The notes beneath the pieces are model-generated. The model made no database searches. It saw only the letters and a program-made list of their open reading frames with translations, and was not told the origin of the DNA. A program made the position numbers and the translations under genes. A DNA stretch of 64,000 nt from Planomonospora sp. ID82291 (lineage in GTDB: Bacteria > Actinomycetota > Actinomycetes > Streptosporangiales > Streptosporangiaceae): assembly GCF_015711645.1 (NCBI RefSeq), contig NZ_JABTEX010000001.1, forward strand, positions 1-64,000. Reading direction: 5' to 3'. Each line of letters opens with the position of its first letter. Positions within the stretch are counted from its first letter, which is position 1. Below, piece after piece: positions 7,513 through 19,158 of the stretch.

Positions 7513-8128
7513 TGAACGCAAGCACGGCGTGCCCGCGCCCGAGACCCGCACCACCGTCCGGTCGGCGGACTGGGACAGCGAGGACCTGTCGGGCCAGACC
7601 CACGAACAGGTCGCCTTCGTCGACGTGGACATGACCGAGGCCACCAGCCGGGGGGCCGTCTTCTCCGAGTGCTCCTTCCGCGACGTGCGGTTCAACGCCT
7701 CGGTCCACACCGGGACGGCCTTCCTGAACTGCACCTTCACCCGGTGCACGTTCTTCGACGCCGCCTTCACGGCCTGCAAGTTCGTGGGCAGCGTGTTCAG
7801 CGACTGCACCTTCGACCTGCTGAAGGTCTCCGGCGGGGACTGGTCGTTCGCCGGGCTGCCGGGGGCGGCCCTCGGCGGCGCCTCCTTCACCGACGTGCGG
7901 ATGCGCGAGGCCGACCTCACCGGCGCCCGGTGCGAGGGCGCCACGCTCCAGCGGATCGACCTGTCCGGCGCCTGGCTGCACAACGCCGACCTGTCCCGCT
8001 GCGACCTGCGCGGGAGCGACCTGTCGTCGGTGGACCCGCTCACCGTCAAACTGAAGGACGCGGTGATCGACGTCCGCCAGGCGGTCATGATCGCCGGCCT
8101 GCTCGGCCTGGAGGTCCGCTCCGACTGA
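7508..8128 (+). CDS. Pentapeptide-repeat protein
   Basis: 206 residues from ATG 7508. From about residue 25 to 175 almost every fifth residue is Leu or Phe in A(D/N)LXX- or C(T/S)FXX-type repeats (e.g. CTFTRCTFFDAAFTACKF and ADLSRCDLRGSDLSS), which fold into a right-handed quadrilateral beta-helix. Members such as Qnr/MfpA mimic DNA and protect gyrase; others are cytosolic proteins of unknown role, and nothing here decides between them. Unusually many repeats contain Cys. The start follows tandem repeats and has no clear ribosome site. Confidence 0.85.
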   Translation: MAERKHGVPAPETRTTVRSADWDSEDLSGQTHEQVAFVDVDMTEATSRGAVFSECSFRDVRFNASVHTGTAFLNCTFTRCTFFDAAFTACKFVGSVFSDCTFDLLKVSGGDWSFAGLPGAALGGASFTDVRMREADLTGARCEGATLQRIDLSGAWLHNADLSRCDLRGSDLSSVDPLTVKLKDAVIDVRQAVMIAGLLGLEVRSD

Positions 8129-8171
8129 CCGCCCGGTCGGCCCCCGCCCCCTCCCGGCCGACCGCCTCTGC

Positions 8172-8197
8172 GGCCCGGCGGGCGTCCCCGCCGGGCC
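8172..8197. terminator. Terminator after the pentapeptide-repeat gene
   Basis: An 11-bp perfect stem (8172-8182/8187-8197) with a CGTC loop lies 44 bp after the stop. Confidence 0.6.
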
Positions 8198-8270
8198 CGG
8201 CCGCGGCCGTCCGGCGGGAAAGGCGTTCCCGGTGACCCGGGCCGGACGGCTCCCCCGTACGCTCAGGGAC

Positions 8271-9809
8271 ATGCGCAACACCCGATACGCACGGTCCGCA
8301 ATGGTCTGCACGGTCGATCACCTGGCGTCGAGGGCCGGGGTCGCGATGCTGGAGCGGGGAGGGTCGGCGGCCGACGCGGCCGTCGCGGCGAACGCCGTGC
8401 TGGCGGTCACCGCGCCGCACCTGTGCGGGCTGGGCGGCGACCTGTTCGCGCTCGTGCACGACGGGTCCCCGGTCCCCGCGGCGCTCAACGCCTCCGGGCG
8501 GGCCGGGTCGGGCGCCGATCCGGAGCGCCTGCGCGCCGAGGGGCACGAGCGCATGCCGTTCCACCACGACGTGCGGTCCGCTCCGGTGCCCGGCTGCGCG
8601 GACGGCTGGCTGGCCCTGCACGCCCGGTACGGCAGGCTGCCCCTGGACGAGGTGCTCGCCCCCGCGATCGGGTACGCCGAGGACGGGTTCCCCGCCTCGC
8701 CGCTGCTGGTGCCCGGCCTGGCGACGGTCGGCCCGCTCTGCGAGGACTTCGCCGCCGCCCGCTCGGCCGGCGACCTGATCCGGCGGCCGGGGGTGGCGCG
8801 GGCGCTGAAGGCGCTGACCGGCGGCCGGGACGGGTTCTACCTCGGCGAGTTCGGCGAGGGGCTGCTCGGCCTCGGCTCCGGGGAGTACACCGAGGACGAC
8901 CTGGCCCGTCCGGGTGCGGAGTGGGTCGGGCCGCTGCGCACCCGGGTCTTCGGCCACGACGTGTGGACGATGCCGCCCAACTCCCAGGGCTACCTGCTGC
9001 TGCTCGCGCTCGCCGTCGCCGAGGGCCTCGACCTGCCCGCCGACCCCGCCGATCCGCTCTGGGCGCACCTGCTCGTCGAGGCGTCGCGGGCCGCCGGGCA
9101 CGACCGGCCGGAGCTGCTGTTCGACGGCGCCCGCGTCGACGCGGTCCTGGAGTCGGCCGCCGGGCGCCGGGCGCTGGTCGACCGGGACCGGCGGAGCGCG
9201 CTGCGCGGCCTTACCGCGCCCGGCGACACCACCTACCTGTGCGCGGTGGACGGCGACGGCATGGGCGTCTCGCTGATCCAGTCCAACGCCGCCGGGTTCG
9301 GCAGCCTGCTCTTCGAACCCCGGACCGGGATCAACCTGCACAACCGGGGCATCGGCTTCTCGCTCGTCCCGGGCCATCCCGCCGAGTACGGCCCCGGGCG
9401 GCGTCCCCCGCACACGCTGCTCCCGGCCCTGGTCACCCGGCCGGACGGGTCGCTGCGCTCGGTCGCCGGCACCATGGGCGGCGACGGGCAGCCGCAGATC
9501 GTGCTCCAGCTCCTGACCCGCCTGCTCCTGCACGGCCGGGAGCCCGGCGAGGCCGTGGGCGCCCCGCGCTGGCGGCTGGGCACCGGCGGCACCGGCTTCG
9601 ACACCTGGACCGCCCCCGACGAGGTCGTGGTCGAGGTGGAGGAGGGCGGCCCGTGGGGCGGGGGCCTGGCGGAGCGCGGCCATGCGGTCGCGGCGCTGCC
9701 GTACGGCTCCGCGTTCGGCCACGCCCACCTGATCGACGTACTGCCCTCCGGGGTGCTGGCGGGGGCGGCCGATCCGCGCTCCGTCATCGGGGCCGCCGCC
9801 GGTCTCTGA
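8271..9809 (+). CDS. Gamma-glutamyltransferase family protein (Ntn hydrolase)
   Basis: 512 residues. The fold of gamma-glutamyltranspeptidases is clear: AARSAG-like N terminus, HLCGLGGDLFALVHD near residue 55, and the autoprocessing site GDTTYLCAVDGDG around residue 330, where the second Thr of DTT becomes the N-terminal nucleophile of the small subunit. SLIQSNAAGFGS and TMGGDGQPQ are also conserved. Such enzymes cleave gamma-glutamyl bonds or deacylate related substrates; no signal peptide is visible, so a cytosolic acylase-like role is possible. I chose ATG 8271 because TACGCT (8258-8263) seven bases upstream fits a leaderless start; a GTG at 8232 is in frame. Confidence 0.88.
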   Translation: MRNTRYARSAMVCTVDHLASRAGVAMLERGGSAADAAVAANAVLAVTAPHLCGLGGDLFALVHDGSPVPAALNASGRAGSGADPERLRAEGHERMPFHHDVRSAPVPGCADGWLALHARYGRLPLDEVLAPAIGYAEDGFPASPLLVPGLATVGPLCEDFAAARSAGDLIRRPGVARALKALTGGRDGFYLGEFGEGLLGLGSGEYTEDDLARPGAEWVGPLRTRVFGHDVWTMPPNSQGYLLLLALAVAEGLDLPADPADPLWAHLLVEASRAAGHDRPELLFDGARVDAVLESAAGRRALVDRDRRSALRGLTAPGDTTYLCAVDGDGMGVSLIQSNAAGFGSLLFEPRTGINLHNRGIGFSLVPGHPAEYGPGRRPPHTLLPALVTRPDGSLRSVAGTMGGDGQPQIVLQLLTRLLLHGREPGEAVGAPRWRLGTGGTGFDTWTAPDEVVVEVEEGGPWGGGLAERGHAVAALPYGSAFGHAHLIDVLPSGVLAGAADPRSVIGAAAGL

Positions 9810-9812
9810 CCG

Positions 9813-9836
9813 GGACGCCCGGGACGGGAGGCGTCC
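9813..9836. terminator. Weak stem-loop after the gamma-glutamyltransferase gene
   Basis: GGACGCC (9813-9819) pairs with GGCGTCC (9830-9836), 10-nt loop, directly after the stop. Confidence 0.4.
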
Positions 9837-9873
9837 GGTGATTCCTCATCCCTTCCGGGGGTAGTGCCCCGGT

Positions 9874-10188
9874 ATGAGCCAATCACCCCCGGACCGTTTC
9901 GGGATGAGCGACGAGCAGGCGCTCGAAGTCGAGCAGGCGACCAGCGACCTGGGCCTCAACCACCGGATCGTCGAGGACGACCCCCGGCATCGGGACAGCC
10001 TGGACGAGCGCCTCCGGCGGGAGGCCCCCGACCACGGGCGGACGCCGCGCGACGGCAACCGCCTGATCGCGCCCGACGAGGAAACCCGGCCGGACGAGAC
10101 CTCCCAGGCGTACGCCACCGACGTCGGCCGCGACGACGGCGACCTGTCGGCCGAAGAACGCGCGATCCGCATCGAGCCGTACCGCTGA
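9874..10188 (+). CDS. Small acidic hydrophilic protein, DUF5709-like
   Basis: 104 residues, highly charged, without hydrophobic segments and probably disordered. LDERLRREAPD and the C-terminal DLSAEERAIRIEPY resemble DUF5709 proteins, which are restricted to actinobacteria and have no known function. The ATG follows a TAGTGC hexamer by seven bases, so a leaderless start is possible. Single gene between a gamma-glutamyltransferase gene and a convergent HAD gene. Confidence 0.65.
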   Translation: MSQSPPDRFGMSDEQALEVEQATSDLGLNHRIVEDDPRHRDSLDERLRREAPDHGRTPRDGNRLIAPDEETRPDETSQAYATDVGRDDGDLSAEERAIRIEPYR

Positions 10189-10218
10189 ACCGCCTCCGGC
10201 GGGTCCGCGTCCCGGCCG

Positions 10219-10235
10219 CGGGGCTCCGCGCCCCG
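10219..10235. terminator. Short stem-loop between convergent genes
   Basis: CGGGGC (10219-10224) pairs with GCCCCG (10230-10235). It could serve both the DUF5709-like and the HAD gene. Confidence 0.35.
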
Positions 10236-10240
10236 GTCCG

Positions 10241-10900
10241 TCAGCGCGGCGGGCCCGCTGACAGGGCGGCCACCAGGTCGGCGAAGCCGTCGACGACGTG
10301 GTCGGCGTCGGCCGCCTCCGGGCGGGCGGCGTGCAGGTGGCCCCAGGGACCGCGGCGGATCAGCGCGGTGCGCATGCCCGCCTTCCGCGCCGGGCGGACG
10401 TCGTTGTCGAGCCGGTCGCCCACGTAGAGGATCTCCGCCGGTTCCCGGCCGGAGACCGCGACGACCTGGGCGAAGAACGCCGGATCGGGTTTGGACACGC
10501 CCCAGCCGTCGGAGGTGTGGACGGCGTCCACCGGCAGGTCCATCGCGATCAGCGCATCATAGGCCTGCGGCGGCTGGTTCCCCGCGATGATCAGCTCGTA
10601 GCCGAGGCCGCGCAGCGCGGCCAGGCCCGGCCGTACGTCCGGGTAGAGGTCGGCCGCGTCGAAGTTCACCCGCAGCCCCGCGGGGTCCTCCCGCTTCCAG
10701 GCCTCCTGCTCGGCCTCCAGGTCGAAGCCGGGCCGCAGCAGTTCGAAGGCCTCGGTGAAGGAGCGGTCGAGGGCCGCCATGCCGCCCAGCACGCCGAGCA
10801 TCGTGAACCGGGTGACGCCGAGCCGGTCCGCCCAGCGCGACCAGATCCGCGTCTCGTCGATCAGCGTCTCCCCGACGTCGAACACCAGCGTCCGGATCAC
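10241..10900 (-). CDS. HAD-superfamily hydrolase
   Basis: 219 residues. HAD motif I is present but altered: LVFDVGETLID has D-V-G instead of DxD, so the second Asp (general acid) is Gly, as in dehalogenase-like or non-phosphatase members. Motif II is in LIIAGNQP, motif III is the Lys of GVSKPDPAFFA (about residue 140), and motif IV is YVGDRLDNDV. A helical cap occupies about 15-85. Soluble, substrate unknown; phosphoglycolate-type phosphatase activity is unlikely without the acid. Confidence 0.82.
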   Translation of the reverse strand: MIRTLVFDVGETLIDETRIWSRWADRLGVTRFTMLGVLGGMAALDRSFTEAFELLRPGFDLEAEQEAWKREDPAGLRVNFDAADLYPDVRPGLAALRGLGYELIIAGNQPPQAYDALIAMDLPVDAVHTSDGWGVSKPDPAFFAQVVAVSGREPAEILYVGDRLDNDVRPARKAGMRTALIRRGPWGHLHAARPEAADADHVVDGFADLVAALSAGPPR

Positions 10901-11035
10901 GGCGGTCTCCCCCTCGATGCCCTTCGATGCCCTTTAAGTGCCCCTTCGGCCGGGCCCACCGCATCCTAAGGTCTGTCCCGCCCGCCGCGGGATCCGCGGG
11001 CGCTCCCGCCGGAGCCGCGTCCGAGGGGCGCCCGG

Positions 11036-11776
11036 TCAGCGCCGCGCCCTCCCTCCGTCCGGCTCTTCGGGGGTGAGGTAGCGGTGCAGGTGGCTGGAGC
11101 CCTCCAGCATGGCCGCCGCGCGCCGCGTCAGCTCCTCCTGGCGCTGCGCGACGGCGGCGCGGAGCGCGTCGCTGCTGCCGTTGCGGCGCAGGCCGTCGAG
11201 GACGGACCGGATCTGCTCCAGGGGATAGCGGCTGCGGCGGAGCATGCCGATCATCCGCGCGTCCCGGATGTCGGCCGGGCCGAAGCGGCGGTACCCGGTT
11301 CCGGGCTCGCGCTTCGGGGCCAGCAGGCCGGCGGACTCCCACAGGCGCAGTGCGGACGGGCGCACCCCGAGACGGGCGGCCACCTCCCCGACGCGCAGGC
11401 CGGACCGCGGCGTCTCCGGAGCCTCCGGCGTCTGCCCCGCGACCGTCTCCAGCGCCTCGCCCGTCGCCTGCAGGGAGAGGCGCTGCTCGTGCAGCGCGGC
11501 GTGGCCGGCGTCGATGAGCCGGAGGGCCAGCGGCACGTCCCCGGCGTGCACGGCCTGCATGATCGACTGGGCGGCGTCCGGACCGTGCCCCCCGGCCAGC
11601 GCCCGGTAGGCGAGCAGGGCCCGCAGGTGCCGGGTGTCGAACCTGCGGTAGCCGGAGGCGGTCCGGGGCACCGGGGGCAGGACACCCGCCGCCGCGTAGT
11701 TGCGGATCTGCTGGGTCGAGACGCCCGCCGCCCGCGCCAGGTCGATGGGGCGCAGCCCCGGTCCCGCACGGTCCAC
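11036..11776 (-). CDS. Tandem MerR-type regulator, TioE-like
   Basis: 246 residues with two MerR winged-helix domains: residues 8-70 (LRPIDLARAAGVSTQQIRNYAAAG) and 125-190 (LRVGEVAARLGVRPSALRLWESAG, then RFGPADIRDARMIGMLRR). Two DNA-binding domains in one chain are the mark of TioE-type regulators named from the thiocoraline cluster, where a UvrA-like protein is also encoded. It is divergent from a UvrA-like gene, across an AT-rich 121-bp region that should hold both promoters. I infer that it controls that gene in response to a DNA-binding drug. GTG start. Confidence 0.85.
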   Translation of the reverse strand: MDRAGPGLRPIDLARAAGVSTQQIRNYAAAGVLPPVPRTASGYRRFDTRHLRALLAYRALAGGHGPDAAQSIMQAVHAGDVPLALRLIDAGHAALHEQRLSLQATGEALETVAGQTPEAPETPRSGLRVGEVAARLGVRPSALRLWESAGLLAPKREPGTGYRRFGPADIRDARMIGMLRRSRYPLEQIRSVLDGLRRNGSSDALRAAVAQRQEELTRRAAAMLEGSSHLHRYLTPEEPDGGRARR

Positions 11777-11897
11777 GCGTCCGCCCTTTCCTCAGGAGGG
11801 TTACAGGGAAGTTTAAGGTTCTCCGTCAGAATCCCGATTATAGACGTAGAATTCTGCGAAAAGTCTTCACTGGGACTTGAATGAGAGACTTGAAGGC
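11777..11897. promoter_or_regulatory. Divergent promoter region, MerR/TioE-like to UvrA-like
   Basis: This 121-bp gap is clearly poorer in GC than its surroundings (stretches such as GTTTAAGGTTC and GATTATAGACGTAG). Both divergent genes must be transcribed from it. I could not define an unambiguous long-spacer MerR promoter by eye. Confidence 0.5.
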
Positions 11898-14201
<2,304 letters not shown>

Positions 14202-14323
14202 GGTCCGGCTCCGGCGGTCCCGGTCCCGCAGCCGCGCGGCCGGAGCCGCCTCCCGCGGGGGCGCCCGGAGGCCGGGCGCCCCGTCCGGGACGCCGGGCGC
14301 CTCAGCCGCCGGGCGTGGCAGAC

Positions 14324-14360
14324 GGTCCTCTTCCGCGGGCGGCGCGGGCGGAAGAGGACC
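14324..14360. terminator. Bidirectional terminator between convergent genes
   Basis: A 13-bp perfect stem (14324-14336/14348-14360, 11-nt loop) lies between the UvrA-like gene and the convergent SRPBCC gene. Confidence 0.75.
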
Positions 14361-14367
14361 CGGCGGC

Positions 14368-14781
14368 TCAGCCGCGCGCGGCGGCCTCGATCGCCTCCTT
14401 CATCTCCGACGCGCCGTACTCCATGCGCCCCCGGATCTCGGCGGCCCGCGCGTGCGGCAGCACGTCGGTGGTCCAGATCAACCGGCCCGCCCGGTCGCCC
14501 TCCGGGAGGACTTCGAACGAGGCGTGGTGGTGTTCGAGCGGGGGCCTCGCGCCTTCGACGACGGAGTACGCCAGGCGGCGGGAGTCGTCGTCGATCGCGA
14601 CGATCAGCTCGCGGACGACGTGGCCGTCGGGAAAGGTCAGGAACCGCTGGCCGTCCTCCAGCCGGGTGTCCGTGACGCGGCCCGGCAGCAGGCGCTCGTG
14701 CACGGCTCCGACGTCGCGCAGCACGTCCCAGATGTGTTCGGGGGACGCGTCGATGACGATCTCGTGGCGGATGGAGGCCAT
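14368..14781 (-). CDS. SRPBCC-family (START-like) protein
   Basis: 137 residues with the helix-grip signature: [31 protein letters not shown] at the N terminus, central strands, and a long C-terminal helix ([23 protein letters not shown]). The family binds hydrophobic ligands or acts as cyclases/hydrolases; no catalytic residue can be picked out. GAAAGGAGTT precedes the ATG. It lies downstream of hrpA with a terminator between, so it is probably transcribed on its own. Confidence 0.82.
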   Translation of the reverse strand: MASIRHEIVIDASPEHIWDVLRDVGAVHERLLPGRVTDTRLEDGQRFLTFPDGHVVRELIVAIDDDSRRLAYSVVEGARPPLEHHHASFEVLPEGDRAGRLIWTTDVLPHARAAEIRGRMEYGASEMKEAIEAAARG

Positions 14782-14804
14782 GACGCCGGGAACTCCTTTC
14801 GGGA

Positions 14805-14830
14805 CGGGCGGCCCCCCTGGGGACCGCCCG
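14805..14830. terminator. Terminator after hrpA
   Basis: CGGGCGG pairs with CCGCCCG around an inner CCCC/GGGG stem with one bulge, 84 bp downstream of the hrpA stop on the minus strand. Confidence 0.5.
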
Positions 14831-14913
14831 CGGTGGACGGGTCCGTTCCTGAGCCTCCGCGGTCACGTCCGCTGTCCGGCCCGGCGCAGGCACCCGATCG
14901 TGCAGGGTACCGC

Positions 14914-17900
14914 CTAGCGTTGGAAGGACACTCCCCGGTCGATGCCCTCCATCGCCTTGCGGACGCGCTTGTCGGAGATCGAGTACGGCGTGCCGAGCGT
15001 CTGCGCGAAGTAGCTCACCCGCAGCTCCTCGATCATCCAGCGGATCTTCTGCACGTCCTCGTCGCGGCGCCGGGCCGGGGGCAGCTTCTCCAGCAGGTCG
15101 TGGTAGTCGTCCTCGACGTCGTGGACCTGGTGCATGCGCTGCTCGTCGCGGTAGGGGTCCTCCGGCAGCTTCTCCAGGCGCCGCTCGGCCGCCCTGAGGT
15201 AGCGGAGCAGGTCGGCCAGGCGGCCGTACCCCGTGGCGGTCACGAAGCCGGGGTAGACCAGGTGGGCCACCTGGTCGCGGACGTCCTCCACCGCCGGCGT
15301 GGAGCGGGCCTCGGCCAGGCGGCCGCAGACGGCGTGCCAGACCGCCAGGACGCTCTCGACCCGGGCGACGACCTCCTCGGTGGTGTCGAACAGCTCGGCG
15401 CGGACCCTGTCGCGCAGCGCGGCGAAGCCCGCCTCGTCCCAGACCGGCCCCCCGTTCTCGGCGATCAGCTTGTCGGCGGCGCAGGAGACGCAGTCGTCGA
15501 ACAGCGCCACGGCCCCGGCGTGCGGGCTCCGGCTCAGCGTCAGCTTGGCCTGGTTGCCCAGGCGGCCGAGGACCCATTTGGCCGGGGACGGGATGCCGAG
15601 CAGCAGCAGCCTGCGGGTGCCCTCCCACATGGCGCGGCGCTGCTCGGCCTCGGTCTCGAACATGCGCACGGCCACGCTGGAGCCCTCGTCGGCCAGCGCC
15701 GGGTAGGCCTTCATCCTGCGTTGTTCGAAGGTCTTCGGCAGCTCGCCGAGGCTCCAGTCGGTCAGGCCCGTGCGCTCCATGCCCGCGGCCTTGGACAGAG
15801 TCTGGCGGAGCTTGGGGGCCAGTCTCCGTTTGAGGTCGGCCAGGTCCTTGCTCTCGGCGATCTTGTGCTTGCGTCCGTCGAGCACCCTGAAGGTGATCTT
15901 CAGGTGGTCGGGGACCTGGTCGAGCTGCCAGGCCTCGCGCGGGACCTGGATCCCGGTGAGCCGCAGCAGCTCCCGCTCCAGCACGGCCAGCAGCGGCTCC
16001 TGGGTGGGCTCGGCCCGCTGCAGCACCTGCTTGGCGTAGTTGGGGGCGGGCACGAAGTTGCGCCGGATGTTCTTGGGCAGGGAGCGGATCAGCGCGGTGA
16101 GGAGCTCCTCGCGCAGGCCGGGGATCTGCCAGTCGAAGCCCTCGACGTTGACCTGGTTGAGCAGCGCGAGCGGGATGTGCGCGGTGACGCCGTCGGCGTC
16201 GGCGCCGGGCTCGAACTGGTAGGTCAGCGGGAAGCGCAGGCCGCCCTGGCGCCAGACGTCGGGGTAGTCGCGCTGGCTGACGTCCCCGGCGGTCTCGCTG
16301 ATCAGCATCGACTTCTCGAAGTTGAGCAGGTCGGGGTCGGTCTGCCGGGTCTTCTTCCACCAGGAGTCGAAGTGCCGGCCGGAGACGACGTCCTGCCCGA
16401 CCCGCTGGTCGTAGAAGTCGAAGAGGGTCTCGTCGTCGACGAGGATGTCGCGCCGGCGGGCGCGCTCCTCCAGCTCGCCGACCTCCTCCAGCAGCCTGCG
16501 GTTGGCGGCGAAGAAGGCGTGGTGGGTCTCCCAGTCGCCCTCGACCAGGGCGTGCCGGATGAACAGCTCGCGGCTCAGCTCGGGGTCGATGCGGCCGTAG
16601 TTGACCTTGCGCTGGGCCACGATCGGCACGCCGTACAGGGTGACCTTCTCGTAGGCGATGACGGCGGCCTGCTTCTTCTCCCAGTGCGGCTCGGAGTAGG
16701 TGCGCTTGATCAGGTGCTGCGCCAGCGGCTCGACCCACTCGGGCTCGATCTTGGCGTTGACCCGGGCCCAGAGCCGGGAGGTCTCCACCAGCTCGGCGGA
16801 CATCACCCACAGCGGCTGCTTCTTGGCCAGCGCGGATCCGGGGAAGATGGCGAAGCGGGCGTTGCGCGCGCCGATGTACTCCGTGAACGGCCGGCGCGGC
16901 TCGGTCATGGGGCGGCGCTGGCCCTCTTGCGGGCCCTTCTTGTCGATGTCCTTGACGCCCACGTGGGACAGCAGGCCGGACAGCAGCGAGACGTGGATCT
17001 TCTGCTCGTCTCCGGGGGCGCTGTTCAGCGTGACGCCGAGGGACTTCGACATCTGGCGGAGCTGGCTGTAGACGTCCTGCCACTCGCGCACCCGCAGGTA
17101 GTTGAGGAACTCCGCCCGGCACAGCCGCCGGAACGCGCTGGAGGACAGCTCCTGCTGTTTCTCCTGGAGGTGGTTCCAGAGGTTCAGGTAGGAGATGAAG
17201 TCCGATTCTGAGTCGGCGAAGCGGCGGTGCATCTCGTCGGCGGCCTGCTGCTTGTCCGCCGGGCGCTCGCGCGGGTCCTGGATGGACAGCGCCGCGGCGA
17301 TGACCATGACCTCGCGGGCGCAGCCGTTGTGGTCGGCCTCCAGCACCATGCGGGCCAGCCGCGGGTCCACCGGGAGCCCGGCGAGCTTGCGGCCGAGCGG
17401 GGTGATGCGCTTGGCCGCGTCGAACGCGCCGAGCTCCACCAGCAGGTCGAAGCCGTCCTTGACCTGGCGCTGGTCCGGCGGCTCGACGAACGGGAAGGCC
17501 GCGATGTCGCCCAGGCCGATGGAGGTCATCTGCAGGATGACCGAGGCGAGGTTGGTCCGCAGGATCTCCGGATCGGTGAACTCCGGGCGGGCCAGGAAGT
17601 CCTCCTCCTCGTACAGCCGGATGCAGACGCCCTCGGAGACCCGGCCGCAGCGGCCCTTGCGCTGGTTGGCCGAGGCCTGGGAGATCGCCTCGATGGGCAG
17701 CCGCTGGACCTTGGTCCGGTGGCTGTAGCGGGAGATGCGGGCGAAGCCGGGGTCCACGACGTACTTGATGCCGGGGACGGTCAGCGAGGTCTCGGCCACG
17801 TTGGTCGCCAGCACGACGCGTCGGCCCCGGTGCGGCTGGAACACCCGGTGCTGCTCGGCCGCCGACAGCCGCGCGTACAGCGGCAGCACCTCGATGTCCT

Positions 17901-18828
17901 TGCGTTTGGACAGGGCGTCGGCGGTGTCGCGGATCTCCCGCTCGCCGCTGAGGAAGACCAGGACGTCGCCGGGCCCCTCCCGGCAGAGCTCGTCCACCGC
18001 GTCGCCGATCGCCTGGATCTGGTCGTCGTCCTCGCCCACCGGCCGGTAGCGGACCTCGACCGGGTAGGTCCGGCCGGAGACCTCCACGATCGGTGCGCCG
18101 CCGAAGTGCCGGGAGAAGCGCTCCGGGTCGATGGTCGCCGAGGTGATGATCACCTTCAGGTCGGGGCGCCGGGGCAGGAGCTGCTTGAGGTAGCCCAGGA
18201 TGAAGTCGATGTTGAGGCTGCGCTCGTGCGCCTCGTCGATGATCAGCGTGTCGTACTGGAGCAGCTCGCGGTCGCCCTGCAGCTCGGCCAGGAGGATGCC
18301 GTCCGTCATCACCTTGACGAACGTGCCCTCGCCCACCTGGTCGGTGAAGCGCACCTTGTAGCCGACCGCCTCGCCGAGGGAGCCGCCGAGCTCCTCGGCG
18401 ACGCGCTCGGCCACGGTCCTGGCGGCGATCCGGCGGGGCTGGGTGTGCCCGATCAGCCCTTTGACGCCCCGGCCCAGCTCCAGGCAGATCTTCGGCAGCT
18501 GGGTGGTCTTGCCCGACCCCGTCTCGCCGGCGACGATCACCACCTGGTGGTCGCGGATCGCCTCCAGGATGTCGTCCCTGCGGCGGCTGACCGGCAGGGC
18601 CTCCGGATAGGTCACCGCGGGCACGCCGGCCCGCCGCTCGGCGATCCGCCGCGCGGCCCGCTCGATGTCGGCGCCGATCTCCGCGGCGATCTTCTGCTGC
18701 GCGGCGCGGTTGCGCACCCGGCGGGCGCCGTCGAGCCGGCGGCCCAGCCGCCGCTGGTCGCGGAGCGTCAGCTCGGACAGGCGCGCGTGGAGGTCGGTGA
18801 GCGGCGAGGTCAAAGGAGGCGTTCCCAT
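14914..18828 (-). CDS. hrpA: ATP-dependent RNA helicase HrpA (DEAH/RHA family)
   Basis: 1304 residues from ATG 18828, the usual full length. Helicase motifs: GETGSGKTTQLPK (I, about residue 90), TQPRRIAAR (Ia), DEAHERS (II), SATID (III), and QRKGRCGRV (VI), followed by the HA2/OB region and the long C-terminal DUF3418 domain typical of bacterial HrpA, ending in YSISDKRVRKAMEGIDRGVSFQR-like sequence. It unwinds RNA with 3'-5' polarity and has been tied to mRNA processing and rescue of collided ribosomes in E. coli. The start is fixed by homology and GGAACGCC upstream; frames further upstream run into repeats. Confidence 0.95.
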   Translation of the reverse strand: MGTPPLTSPLTDLHARLSELTLRDQRRLGRRLDGARRVRNRAAQQKIAAEIGADIERAARRIAERRAGVPAVTYPEALPVSRRRDDILEAIRDHQVVIVAGETGSGKTTQLPKICLELGRGVKGLIGHTQPRRIAARTVAERVAEELGGSLGEAVGYKVRFTDQVGEGTFVKVMTDGILLAELQGDRELLQYDTLIIDEAHERSLNIDFILGYLKQLLPRRPDLKVIITSATIDPERFSRHFGGAPIVEVSGRTYPVEVRYRPVGEDDDQIQAIGDAVDELCREGPGDVLVFLSGEREIRDTADALSKRKDIEVLPLYARLSAAEQHRVFQPHRGRRVVLATNVAETSLTVPGIKYVVDPGFARISRYSHRTKVQRLPIEAISQASANQRKGRCGRVSEGVCIRLYEEEDFLARPEFTDPEILRTNLASVILQMTSIGLGDIAAFPFVEPPDQRQVKDGFDLLVELGAFDAAKRITPLGRKLAGLPVDPRLARMVLEADHNGCAREVMVIAAALSIQDPRERPADKQQAADEMHRRFADSESDFISYLNLWNHLQEKQQELSSSAFRRLCRAEFLNYLRVREWQDVYSQLRQMSKSLGVTLNSAPGDEQKIHVSLLSGLLSHVGVKDIDKKGPQEGQRRPMTEPRRPFTEYIGARNARFAIFPGSALAKKQPLWVMSAELVETSRLWARVNAKIEPEWVEPLAQHLIKRTYSEPHWEKKQAAVIAYEKVTLYGVPIVAQRKVNYGRIDPELSRELFIRHALVEGDWETHHAFFAANRRLLEEVGELEERARRRDILVDDETLFDFYDQRVGQDVVSGRHFDSWWKKTRQTDPDLLNFEKSMLISETAGDVSQRDYPDVWRQGGLRFPLTYQFEPGADADGVTAHIPLALLNQVNVEGFDWQIPGLREELLTALIRSLPKNIRRNFVPAPNYAKQVLQRAEPTQEPLLAVLERELLRLTGIQVPREAWQLDQVPDHLKITFRVLDGRKHKIAESKDLADLKRRLAPKLRQTLSKAAGMERTGLTDWSLGELPKTFEQRRMKAYPALADEGSSVAVRMFETEAEQRRAMWEGTRRLLLLGIPSPAKWVLGRLGNQAKLTLSRSPHAGAVALFDDCVSCAADKLIAENGGPVWDEAGFAALRDRVRAELFDTTEEVVARVESVLAVWHAVCGRLAEARSTPAVEDVRDQVAHLVYPGFVTATGYGRLADLLRYLRAAERRLEKLPEDPYRDEQRMHQVHDVEDDYHDLLEKLPPARRRDEDVQKIRWMIEELRVSYFAQTLGTPYSISDKRVRKAMEGIDRGVSFQR

Positions 18829-18945
18829 ACTGCAGATCAGGATACTTTCAGCCCGTACGTCAGGAGCCAACCGCCCATGGTGCCTGACCTGTTCCCGGGG
18901 CGCATCCCAATATCCGCGGCCGCCGCACCGGAGGGGCGCGGGCCC

Positions 18946-19056
18946 CGCACGGTCCCGGGCGGACACCGCCGACGCACCCCGGCACGGAGACGCGGACAGG
19001 CTCGCACGGTCCCGGGCGGACACCGCCGACGCGCCCCGGCACGGAGACGCGGACGG
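18946..19056. repeat. 57-bp tandem repeat, two copies
   Basis: The unit beginning CGCACGGTCCCGGGCGGACA occurs at 18946 and 19003 with few differences, in the gap upstream of hrpA. Confidence 0.9.
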
Positions 19057-19088
19057 CCCCGCCGCCTCTCGCGGAGGCGGCGGGGCCG
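19054..19088. terminator. Strong stem-loop downstream of the cellulase gene
   Basis: A 15-bp perfect GC stem (19054-19068/19074-19088) with a TCGCG loop. It is the second of two hairpins after the cellulase stop on the minus strand. Confidence 0.7.
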
Positions 19089-19121
19089 CGTTCCGGCGCC
19101 GGTGGGGGCCGGCTCCGGGGA

Positions 19122-19145
19122 GGGTCCCGCCTCGCGGCGGGACCC
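19122..19145. terminator. Terminator of the cellulase gene
   Basis: GGGTCCCGCC (19122-19131) pairs with GGCGGGACCC (19136-19145) around a TCGC loop, 13 bp after the stop. Confidence 0.75.
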
Positions 19146-19158
19146 CTGTGTCAGGTGA